A DNA stretch of 48,535 nt from DASYAE01 sp036501535. GTDB taxonomy: Bacteria > Actinomycetota > Actinomycetes > Streptomycetales > Catenulisporaceae. A model generated the notes under the pieces. It made no database searches and had not been told where the DNA came from. It saw nothing but the letters and a program-made list of their open reading frames with translations. The DNA is taken from contig DASYAE010000171.1 of assembly GCA_036501535.1 (NCBI GenBank), positions 1 to 48,535 of the forward strand, read 5' to 3'. Made by a program: the position numbers and the translations under genes. Positions 24,112 through 30,952 of the stretch are shown here, piece by piece (the stretch's first letter is position 1; each line of letters opens with the position of its first letter).

Positions 24112-25116
24112 TCACTGGGCCTGGCCGCCCGGCGAGGGCGTCGCGGCATCCGTGTGCGGCATGTGCTCGGCTGGGATCACGCCGAGCCGGCCGGCCTGGT
24201 AGTCCTCCACCGCCTGCATCAGCTCCTCGCGGGTGTTCATCACGAACGGCCCGTAGTGCGCGACCGGCTCGCGGATCGGCTGCCCGCCGAGCAGCAGCAC
24301 CTCGAGATCCGGGGTGCGGCTGTCCTGCTGCGCCGAGGCGGCGAAGGTCAGCGCGTCGCCGGGGCCGAACACCGCCATCTGCCCGGTGTGCACCGGCCGG
24401 CCCGCAGTGCCCGCGGTGCCCTCGCCGGCCAGCACATAGGCCAGCGCGTTGAAGTCGGCCCGCCAGGGCAGCTCGACCCGCGCACCCGGGCTCACCGTCG
24501 CGTGCACCAGCGTGATCGGCGTGAACGTCGAGCCGGGCCCGGTGTGGCCGCCCAGGTCGCCCGCGATGACGCGCAGCAGCGCGCCGCCGTCCTCGGTCGT
24601 CAGCAGCTTCGACTCGTGCCCGCGGATGTCCTGGTAGCGCGGCGGGTTCCACTTGTTCGCCCTGGGCAGGTTGACCCACAGCTGGATGCCGTGGAACAGC
24701 CCGCCGCTGACCACCAGGTGCTCCGGCGGCTTCTCGATGTGCAGGATGCCGCTACCCGCGGTCATCCACTGGGTGTCGCCGTTGGTGATCACGCCGCCGC
24801 CGCCGTTGGAGTCGGCGTGCTCGAAGATGCCGTCGATGATGTAGGTGACGGTCTCGAAGCCGCGGTGCGGGTGCCACGGCGTGCCCTTGGGCTCGCCGGG
24901 GGCGTAGTCCACCTCGCCCATCTGGTCCATGTGGACGAACGGGTCGAGGTCGCGCTGGCTCACCCCGGCGAACGCGCGGCGCACCGGGAAGCCCTCGCCT
25001 TCGAGGCCGGAGGGCGCGGTCGTCACCGCCCGGACCGGCCGCTGGACGGCCGTCGCGGAGTCGGGACGCGGCACGCGGGGCAGTACGAGTACGTCGGGAA
25101 CGGTGATCGCCGGCAT
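24112..25116 (-). CDS. pirin family protein (bicupin)
   Basis: The 334-residue bicupin carries the pirin N-terminal metal site: DPFVHMDQMG, then TPWHPHRGFETVTYIIDGIFEHADS with the His residues and the later Glu of HIEKPPE. The C-terminal pirin_C domain spans about 200-300. Pirins are cytoplasmic Fe-binding proteins; some are quercetin dioxygenases, others act as redox-sensing cofactors. ATG 25116 follows AGGAGG. A tail of polar residues (PHTDAATPSPGGQAQ) is outside the fold. It stands just before the inverted-repeat element. Confidence 0.88.
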   Translation of the reverse strand: MPAITVPDVLVLPRVPRPDSATAVQRPVRAVTTAPSGLEGEGFPVRRAFAGVSQRDLDPFVHMDQMGEVDYAPGEPKGTPWHPHRGFETVTYIIDGIFEHADSNGGGGVITNGDTQWMTAGSGILHIEKPPEHLVVSGGLFHGIQLWVNLPRANKWNPPRYQDIRGHESKLLTTEDGGALLRVIAGDLGGHTGPGSTFTPITLVHATVSPGARVELPWRADFNALAYVLAGEGTAGTAGRPVHTGQMAVFGPGDALTFAASAQQDSRTPDLEVLLLGGQPIREPVAHYGPFVMNTREELMQAVEDYQAGRLGVIPAEHMPHTDAATPSPGGQAQ

Positions 25117-25227
25117 CGTGAACCTCCTGGTGTCCGGTTCCAGTGGACCACGCTGGCGCGGGTCCTTCCTGCCGCCCCCAACACTAGTTGAAGGTTAAAC
25201 ATTCCTCGCCCCGCGCGGCCCGCGTGG

Positions 25228-25542
25228 AAGAAGGTGGAAGAGCGAAGGTCAAGGTCAAGGTCAACGGCGTGTGCCTCCGGCGGGCCCTCTGCAGAGTGCC
25301 GGGGGCGCGTTGCGGGTGGGGGTTGGGTGGGTGGTTGGGAAGGCGGTCGGTGGCTCTCCGCGTCGGTCACCTAAAGGCGTATCAGGAACCTGCCTGGGGG
25401 CGCAAACGAAAGGCGTGTTTGCGCCCCCAGGCAGAACCCTGATGCGGGCTGCGCCGGCCCGACGCGGAGAGCCCCCGACCTCGCTCGAGTGGTGGGCTGC
25501 GCCCGGCCGAGGTGGTGGTCGGGTTCAGTCCGGCGGGTGCGG
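25228..25542 (+). repeat. left copy of the long inverted repeat
   Basis: 315 bp running from AAGAAGGTGGAAGAGCGAA to CCGGCGGGTGCGG. Its reverse complement recurs at 27133-27441. The differences I can see are a 6-base duplication (GGTCAA) in the left copy, one extra G and a few substitutions. Open frames inside it are by-products of high GC and not genes. Confidence 0.9.
25346..25479. repeat. 134-bp nested palindrome in the left repeat
   Basis: Outer arms 25346-25366 and 25459-25479 pair at 20 of 21 positions (core GGCTCTCCGCGTCGG). An inner stem of 18 perfect pairs, CTGCCTGGGGGCGCAAAC (25390-25407) with its complement at 25417-25434, encloses a 9-base loop, and ATCAGG/CCTGAT extends it outward. 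In RNA or single-stranded DNA this makes a very stable cruciform. Confidence 0.85.
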
Positions 25543-25683
25543 TGTGCTGCAGGAATGCGCGGCAAGTATCCGCATCAGATTCAAGCGGGTGGGTCTGCCG
25601 TGGTCGGGTTTCCCGCTTTGTACAACGAAGGGGAGCACCAGGGTAGTTCCGCCAATTAGCTACTAGTTTTGATGGAAAAATGC

Positions 25684-25712
25684 TGGCAAATAGATCGCGG
25701 CATTGATATACT
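25684..25712 (+). promoter_or_regulatory. promoter of the HNH gene
   Basis: TGGCAA (25684-25689), 17 bases, TATACT (25707-25712), within an AT-rich island at about 25650-25715. The gene start at 25766 follows with a GGTGGAGC ribosome site. Confidence 0.5.
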
Positions 25713-25765
25713 GGAGACGGTCGGGGACCTTTATCGGGCGGCTATTTCACGGTGGAGCGGGTGTC

Positions 25766-27028
25766 ATGAATCAGTGTCAGGATGAGGTGGAAGGGTCGCC
25801 CTCCGTGGTGCGGATTGTCGCAGCGCTGGATGTTGTGCGTGGCGAGGTGGCGGGGGTCTTGGCGCAAGAACCCGCAGCCAGCCCGGATGTGCTCCTGGAT
25901 TTGGCGCGTGCGGTGGACGGCATGGTGCGTACTGGGAATGGCCTGCTGCTGCAGGTACTAGCACGCATGGATGAGGCGAAGGCGGTGCGCGGTGGGATCG
26001 GGCCGTGGTTGACCGCGCAGTTGGGGTATTCGCCGGGGCGGGCGCGCGGCTTGGCGCAGGATGCCCGGCGGCTTGGCGCGCTGCCGGAGGTGACGCAGCA
26101 GTTGGCTGGCGGGGCACTCCCGTCCGGCGCCGGTCGGGTGCTCGCGCGCGCCGCGCACGCAGCCTGCACGACCAAGCAGGATCCCGCAGCAGCCGTGGCC
26201 GAAACTATCAGTACGCTGCAACAAGATGGGATCCAGGCGGCGGAACGCCAAGTGCGCGTCCTGGAGCACACCCTGACCCCAGCCCACGGCAAGGAGCAGC
26301 GTGCCCGGCAGCGTGCCGCGTCGTTCGTGCGGATCGGCGAATGCGAGTCGGGCATGGTGCGCTTCGACGGGTTGCTGGACAAGGAACGCGCCACCCTGGT
26401 GCGCACCGCACTGGACCTGCTGGTGTCCACCTGGCTGCGCGAACGCCAATACGACCACACCAACCCGCTGCCCGACGACGTGCACAGCACCGAACAGCTG
26501 ACCGCCGAAGCCCTCACCCGCCTGGCAGAGGTGTTCCTCAACGCCACTGAAGAGCAGCGCGCGCATCGCTACACACCCACCGTCGTCTACTACGCCCCGG
26601 CACCTTCGCAGCCCATGCGGAAATCTACAACGCAGAACCCTGACTCATCGCCGAACTCATCGACTCCGCCGGTTCCTGCCGGGTGTGTCGAGACCGGCTA
26701 TGGCGACTTCGTCCCGGCCATCGGCCTGCCGGGCCCGCGCGACCCGGCCGCCGTGCACCTCACCGTCACCTCGGATGGACAGCCCGCCGCGATCGACGGA
26801 CTGCCCGTCGATCGCGATCCTGCTGCCCGCTTGGCCAGCCCCGCCCAGCGTCTGGCGCTGGCCTTCCGGGACCGGCACTGCACGCATCCGGGCTGTACCC
26901 GACCTGCCTCATGGTCCTTACATGCCCACCACCGCAAGCCCTACGCCCAGCATGGCCCCACGGTGTTGAGCAATCTGACCATGTACTGCCCGCAACATCA
27001 CACGCTCGCCCATCACAGCGCTGCCTGA
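25766..27028 (+). CDS. DUF222 domain HNH endonuclease (13E12 repeat family protein)
   Basis: The 420-residue protein has a helical DUF222 domain (about 20-300; DEAKAVRGGIGPWLTAQLGY, SPGRARGLAQDARRL) and a C-terminal HNH nuclease site: CTHPGC, then the HAHH core, LSNLTMYCPQHH. Cys and His residues bind a metal and the HH pair cuts DNA. Such proteins are abundant and often multicopy in actinobacteria, and related genes are the integration site of prophage phiRv1 in mycobacteria. Here the gene sits alone inside long inverted repeats. ATG 25766 is chosen for the ribosome site; the frame is open up to 25703, where the promoter lies. Codon use is less GC-biased in its first third than in the neighbours, which hints at transfer. 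Confidence 0.88.
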   Translation: MNQCQDEVEGSPSVVRIVAALDVVRGEVAGVLAQEPAASPDVLLDLARAVDGMVRTGNGLLLQVLARMDEAKAVRGGIGPWLTAQLGYSPGRARGLAQDARRLGALPEVTQQLAGGALPSGAGRVLARAAHAACTTKQDPAAAVAETISTLQQDGIQAAERQVRVLEHTLTPAHGKEQRARQRAASFVRIGECESGMVRFDGLLDKERATLVRTALDLLVSTWLRERQYDHTNPLPDDVHSTEQLTAEALTRLAEVFLNATEEQRAHRYTPTVVYYAPAPSQPMRKSTTQNPDSSPNSSTPPVPAGCVETGYGDFVPAIGLPGPRDPAAVHLTVTSDGQPAAIDGLPVDRDPAARLASPAQRLALAFRDRHCTHPGCTRPASWSLHAHHRKPYAQHGPTVLSNLTMYCPQHHTLAHHSAA

Positions 27029-27132
27029 CCGGTGCCGCAGATTCCTGCCTCAGCCCGCCCGCGACCCCCTGCCGCCGCTTGGCGCAGATACTCGCACCGC
27101 GCCCCATCCCGTTCTTCAATCCCGTTCGTCGC

Positions 27133-27441
27133 CCGCACCCGCCGGACTGAACCCGACCACCACCTCGGCCGGGCGCAGCCCACCACTCGAGCGAGGTCGG
27201 GGGCTCTCCGCGTCGGGCAGGCGCAGCCCGCATCAGGGTTCTGCCTGGGGGCGCAAACACGCCTTTCGTTTGCGCCCCCAGGCAGGTTCCTGATACGCCT
27301 TTAGGTGACCGACGCGGAGAGCCCCCGACCGCCTTCCCAACCACCCACCCAACCCCCACCCGCAACGCGCCCCGGCACTCTGCAGAGGGCCCGCCGGAGG
27401 CACACGCCGTTGACCTTGACTTTTCGCTCTTCCACCTTCTT
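27133..27441 (-). repeat. right copy of the long inverted repeat
   Basis: 309 bp, the reverse complement of 25228-25542. It ends only 27 bases after the stop of the GH31 gene, so it also serves as the 3' flank of the sugar operon. The stretch 27029-27132 between the HNH stop and this repeat holds no gene. Confidence 0.9.
27196..27329. repeat. 134-bp nested palindrome in the right repeat
   Basis: Outer arms 27196-27216 and 27309-27329 pair at all 21 positions (perfect here, one mismatch in the left copy). The inner 18-bp stem is 27241-27258 with 27268-27285. It may terminate transcripts arriving from the GH31 gene. Confidence 0.85.
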
Positions 27442-27468
27442 GCCTTGCCCGGGTCGCTAGCTGAGCCG

Positions 27469-29502
27469 CTAGCTGATCGGCAGCACTGCCCCGTCCCGCA
27501 GGAACAGCGGGATCCGCTCCAGCGGCGCCGGCACGGTCACCGTCCGGCCGCCCTCGTACTCCTCGCCGGTCCACGCGTCCTGCCACGCAGCACCCTGCGG
27601 CAGGTACACGGGCCACTCCCGCGCGCCGGCCTCCAGGACCGGGGCGACCAGCAGGTCGGGGCCGAACATGTAGGCGCCGTCCACCGTCCACGCCTCGGGG
27701 TCCTGTGGGAACTCCAGGAAGCAGGGCCGGATCGGGGTCACGCCGGTCTCGTGCGCCTCCTGCATCACGCCGAGGATGTAAGGCTTCAGCCGCTCCCGCC
27801 GCATCACGTAGTCGGCCATGATCGCGTAGGCCTCGTCCCCGTAGGCCCAGATCTCGTTCGGCCCGCCGGTGATCCGCGGCCCGAACGCCTCGGCCGGCTG
27901 CCGGAAGCCGTGCATCCGGAAGATCGGGCAGAACGCGCCGAACTGGAACCAGCGCACCATCAGCTCGCGGTACTGCGGCGAGGTCGGGTCGCCGCCCTGG
28001 AACCCGCCGATGTCCGTGTTCCACCACGGGATGCCGCTGAGCGCCGTGTTGAGGCCGGCCGTGATCTGCCGCCGGAAGGTGGCGAAGTCGGCGCCGATGT
28101 CGCCCGACCACAGGATCGCGCCGTAGCGCTGTGAGCCGGCCCACGCCGAGCGGTTCAGCGTGACCACCTCCTCGCGGCCTTCGGCGCGCATGCCCTCGTA
28201 GAACATCCGCGCGTTCTCCCGCGGGTACATGTTGCCCACCTCGAGGCCCGGCCCGGCGTGGTAGCGCAGGCCGGCCGAGAAGCCGGGCTTGAGCTCCGGC
28301 TCGCAGGCGTCCGCCCAGAACGCCTCGATCCCGTGCGCCAGGTACCCCTCGCGCACCTTCGACCAGACGAACTCGCGCGCCCGCGGGTCGGTCGCGTCGT
28401 AGAACGCCACCTGGACCGTCGAGTCGACGCCCTTGTCCGGCCAGTCGGCGTGCGCGACCGGCCCGAACTCGGTGCCGATCAGGAACCCGCGCCGCTCCAT
28501 CTCGGCGTGGAACTCCGACAGGGGGCTGACGGAGGGCCAGACCGAGGCCATCAGCCGGGTGCCGTACTGCGCCAGCTCCTTGACCGCCGCGGCCGGGTCG
28601 GGCCACTCGGCCGGGTCGAACCGCCACTCGCCGAGGTGGGTCCAGTGGAAGAAGTCGACGACGATCACGTCCAGCGGCAGGCCGCGCCGGTTGTACTCCC
28701 GGGCCACCTCCAGCAGCTCCTCCTGCGAGCGGTAGCGCAGCTTGCACTGCCACAGCCCGGCCGCCCACTGCGGCAGCGGCGGGGTGTGGCCGGTCGCGTC
28801 GGCGTAGGCGCGCTGGATCCGGGCCGGCTCGCCGGCGGTGATCCAGTAGTCGATCTGCCGCGCGCTGTCCGCGACCCAGCGGGTGCCGTTCACCGCCAGC
28901 TCCACCCTGCCTATCGCAGGGCTGTTCCACAGGAATCCGTACCCGCGCGAGGAGACCATCAGCGGGACGCTCACCTCGGAGTTGCGCTGCACCAGCTCGA
29001 CCACGGCGCCCTTCTGGTCGAACAGACCGTGCTGGTGCTGGCCGAGGCCGTAGAGCCTCTCGCCGGGGTAGGCGGCGAAGCGCTGCTCGAGCCGGGCGTA
29101 GCCGTTGCCGAGCGCGGTGCGCAGCCGCGGGCCGCCCCACCAGAAGTGCGCGTTCTCCTCGGCCAGCAGCTCGTGGCCGTCCTCGGTGCGGGTGAAGGTG
29201 ATCCGGCCGACGAGCGAGACGGTCGCGGTGATCGAGCCGTTGGTGATCGACGCGCAGTCGTCGCCGATCCGCACCGACGAGTCGGGCGCCGGCGGCTCGC
29301 CGTCCGGGTCGAGCAGCGCGCCGGGAAGGCCGGCCAGGACCGGACCGCCCACCTTGGACCGGACCCGGAGCGAGTTCGCGCCCCAGGCCTCGATCCGCAG
29401 CGTCTCCTGGCGTCCGGTCCACTCCAGGGCCCGGCCGCCGGGGCGGGCGGAGAACTCGCCCTGCTCGTGCGCGAGGGACGCCAGCGGAGATTCCTCAGAC
29501 AT
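27469..29502 (-). CDS. GH31 glycoside hydrolase, probable alpha-xylosidase
   Basis: The 677-residue protein has an N-terminal beta-sandwich (about 1-240, YGLGQHQHGLFDQKG) and a GH31 barrel (about 241-590) with the nucleophile D398 in FWADACEPE and acid/base D468 in LWSGDIGADF, then C-terminal beta domains. No signal peptide is present, so it acts inside. GH31 covers alpha-glucosidases and alpha-xylosidases. The company of GH74, GH42 and GH29 genes favours removal of alpha-1,6-xylose from xyloglucan oligosaccharides. It is the last gene of the minus-strand array, 102 bases after lacI, and no operator lies in that gap, so it is likely co-transcribed with lacI. Confidence 0.9.
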   Translation of the reverse strand: MSEESPLASLAHEQGEFSARPGGRALEWTGRQETLRIEAWGANSLRVRSKVGGPVLAGLPGALLDPDGEPPAPDSSVRIGDDCASITNGSITATVSLVGRITFTRTEDGHELLAEENAHFWWGGPRLRTALGNGYARLEQRFAAYPGERLYGLGQHQHGLFDQKGAVVELVQRNSEVSVPLMVSSRGYGFLWNSPAIGRVELAVNGTRWVADSARQIDYWITAGEPARIQRAYADATGHTPPLPQWAAGLWQCKLRYRSQEELLEVAREYNRRGLPLDVIVVDFFHWTHLGEWRFDPAEWPDPAAAVKELAQYGTRLMASVWPSVSPLSEFHAEMERRGFLIGTEFGPVAHADWPDKGVDSTVQVAFYDATDPRAREFVWSKVREGYLAHGIEAFWADACEPELKPGFSAGLRYHAGPGLEVGNMYPRENARMFYEGMRAEGREEVVTLNRSAWAGSQRYGAILWSGDIGADFATFRRQITAGLNTALSGIPWWNTDIGGFQGGDPTSPQYRELMVRWFQFGAFCPIFRMHGFRQPAEAFGPRITGGPNEIWAYGDEAYAIMADYVMRRERLKPYILGVMQEAHETGVTPIRPCFLEFPQDPEAWTVDGAYMFGPDLLVAPVLEAGAREWPVYLPQGAAWQDAWTGEEYEGGRTVTVPAPLERIPLFLRDGAVLPIS

Positions 29503-29604
29503 GGGTCGGGGGCCTTTCGGTGTGCGGGGCTCGGGTTTTCAGGCTGCGCGCGCGGTGCCGGGCGCGGCCGCCCGTACGCGTTCGTATACCGGGACTGGTT
29601 CGGA

Positions 29605-30657
29605 TCAGGTGGCCGCGCCGGCCGTCCGCACGACCCCGTCCGAGCGCGCGGCGGGGCCCGCGGCGCTGGACTCGCGCACGGTCAGGGTGGGCGGGATGAG
29701 GGTGGCCGGGCCCGGGTCGCGCTCGCCGTCGAGCTGCGCCATCACCAGCCGGACCGCGGACCGGCCCATCTGCTCGGCCGGGATGGAGACGCTGGTCAGC
29801 CGGGGCGAGGCCTGCAGCGCCACCGGGTCCGGGCAGATCGCCACCACGCTGGTGTCCTCGGGCACCGCCCGGCCGGACAGTCGCAGCAGGCTGAGCAGCG
29901 GGGCGATGGCCGACTCGTTCTGCACCACGAAGCCGGTGGTGCCCGGCCGCTCCTCCAGGATCCGGGAGAGCACGCCGGCGGTGGACTCGTACGTGCCCTC
30001 GCAGGCCCGGTGCACCGCGCGCAGCCCGTGCTCCGCGACGCCGCGCTGGAAGCCGGCCAGGGTGCGCGCGGCGAATCCGGTGTGCCGCTTGTAGACCCCC
30101 TCGCCCTCGCCGATCAGGGCGACGTCCCGGTGGCCGAGCTGGGCAAGGTGCGCCGCGCAGGCCGCGCCGGTGGCCTCGAAGTCCAGGTCCACGCAGGCCA
30201 GCCCGGCCGGGTCGGCCGGCAGCCCGATCAGCACCGCGGGCGTGTCGGTCTCCCGCAGCACCGGGATCCGGTCGTCGTCGAGCTCGATGTCCATCAGGAT
30301 CAGCGCGTCGGCCAGGCCGCTGCCGGCCACCCGGCGCACCCCCTGGGTGCCCTCGTCCTTGGTCAGCAGCAGCACGTCCTGGCCGAACTCGCGCGCCTCG
30401 GTGGTCACCGCCATGGCGATCTCCATGATCACCGGCACGTACATGTCGCTGCGCAGCGGGACCATCAGGGCCAGGATGTTGGACCGGTTGGAGGCCAGGG
30501 CGCGGGCGCCGGCGTGCGGGTGGTAGCCGAGCGCCTCGATGGCGGCCTCGACCTTCTGCCGGGTCTCGTCCGAGATCGAGCGTTTGCGCGACAGGACGTA
30601 GGACACTGTGGAGGGCGAGACGCCCGCCCGGCGGGCGACTTCGGCCAGGGTCACCAT
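29605..30657 (-). CDS. LacI-family transcriptional repressor of the xyloglucan locus
   Basis: The 350-residue protein begins with a LacI helix-turn-helix (VTLAEVARRAGVSPSTVSYVL, residues 2-22) and hinge (GYHPHAGARALASNRSN), followed by a periplasmic-binding-like sensor domain (about 60-335). LacI factors bind palindromes with a central CG step, and six copies of TCGAAGCGCTTCGA-like sites lie before its own gene and the sugar genes. The inducer is probably a xyloglucan oligosaccharide or its sugar. Two operators and a long leader precede it, so it likely represses itself. The start is MVTLAEVARRAG with an AGAGGA box. Confidence 0.92.
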   Translation of the reverse strand: MVTLAEVARRAGVSPSTVSYVLSRKRSISDETRQKVEAAIEALGYHPHAGARALASNRSNILALMVPLRSDMYVPVIMEIAMAVTTEAREFGQDVLLLTKDEGTQGVRRVAGSGLADALILMDIELDDDRIPVLRETDTPAVLIGLPADPAGLACVDLDFEATGAACAAHLAQLGHRDVALIGEGEGVYKRHTGFAARTLAGFQRGVAEHGLRAVHRACEGTYESTAGVLSRILEERPGTTGFVVQNESAIAPLLSLLRLSGRAVPEDTSVVAICPDPVALQASPRLTSVSIPAEQMGRSAVRLVMAQLDGERDPGPATLIPPTLTVRESSAAGPAARSDGVVRTAGAAT

Positions 30658-30782
30658 GTTGTCCTCTTCGCTGTCCTCGTCGGACCGGGATCGTTGCGGC
30701 GGTCAGGTCGTCGGTCGACACGGTCTCGATCGACGCAGTGTGCTGGATTGACCCGGATTTTACTGGCGCGTTTGTCGGCGCG

Positions 30783-30818
30783 GTGTTGATCGCAGTGTTG
30801 ATCGCGATGTTGATCAAT
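30783..30818. repeat. 12-bp tandem repeat in the lacI leader
   Basis: Three consecutive units: GTGTTGATCGCA, GTGTTGATCGCG and ATGTTGATCAAT. They lie between the lacI start and operator 30825-30838, inside the presumed untranslated leader. Confidence 0.7.
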
Positions 30819-30824
30819 GCTGTG

Positions 30825-30838
30825 GTGAAGCGCTTCGA
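30825..30838. promoter_or_regulatory. LacI-family operator (lacI, downstream site)
   Basis: GTGAAGCGCTTCGA matches the operator consensus at 12 of 14 positions. It lies about 75 bases after the predicted lacI transcript start, centre to centre 101 bp from the perfect site at 30926. Confidence 0.7.
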
Positions 30839-30918
30839 CATCAATCGCCGGGAGAGCGCCGGAAATCGCGCCACCTTTGTCTCTGAAGCGTAGACCGCCA
30901 GCATGGACACTGTCCAGA

Positions 30919-30939
30919 ATGATAGTCGAAGCGCTTCGA
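30919..30939 (-). promoter_or_regulatory. lacI promoter with perfect operator
   Basis: The operator TCGAAGCGCTTCGA (30926-30939) lies directly upstream of a minus-strand -10 box TATCAT (30924-30919), that is, inside the promoter spacer. It is 14 bases from the GH42 stop. The predicted leader to the lacI start is about 255 bases. Confidence 0.65.
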
Positions 30940-30952
30940 TTAACTTGCCACG

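Larger units (their letters stand above)
25228..27441. mobile_element. DUF222/HNH element bounded by ~310-bp inverted repeats
   Basis: One HNH endonuclease gene (25766-27028) lies between two long inverted repeats (25228-25542 and 27133-27441) that are about 98% identical. The interior just before the gene is notably AT-rich compared with the surroundings. I find no transposase and no clear target-site duplication. The 13E12/REP13E12 family of mycobacteria is an established example of repeated DUF222-HNH units. Whether this unit moves is inference. Confidence 0.55.

Noticed and set aside
17494..25116. A biosynthetic gene cluster around the TCS, MFS and ABC genes
   Set aside because: Only regulators and transporters are present; no synthase, ligase or tailoring set is visible.
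25382..25442. CRISPR-like or phage attachment interpretation of the palindrome
   Set aside because: There are only two copies in inverted orientation, with no spacers and no integrase or cas gene.
25271..25666. Short proteins encoded in both copies of the inverted repeat
   Set aside because: The shared translations only mirror the repeated DNA and cross perfect hairpins; the frames end arbitrarily outside the repeat.
25228..27441. Target-site duplication around the HNH element
   Set aside because: Comparing about 15 bases on each side I found no convincing direct repeat, so transposition is not proven.
28258..30789. Plus-strand open frame of 843 codons
   Set aside because: It runs antisense through GH31 and lacI, both of which show full catalytic or DNA-binding motifs. 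No ribosome site or recognisable domain.
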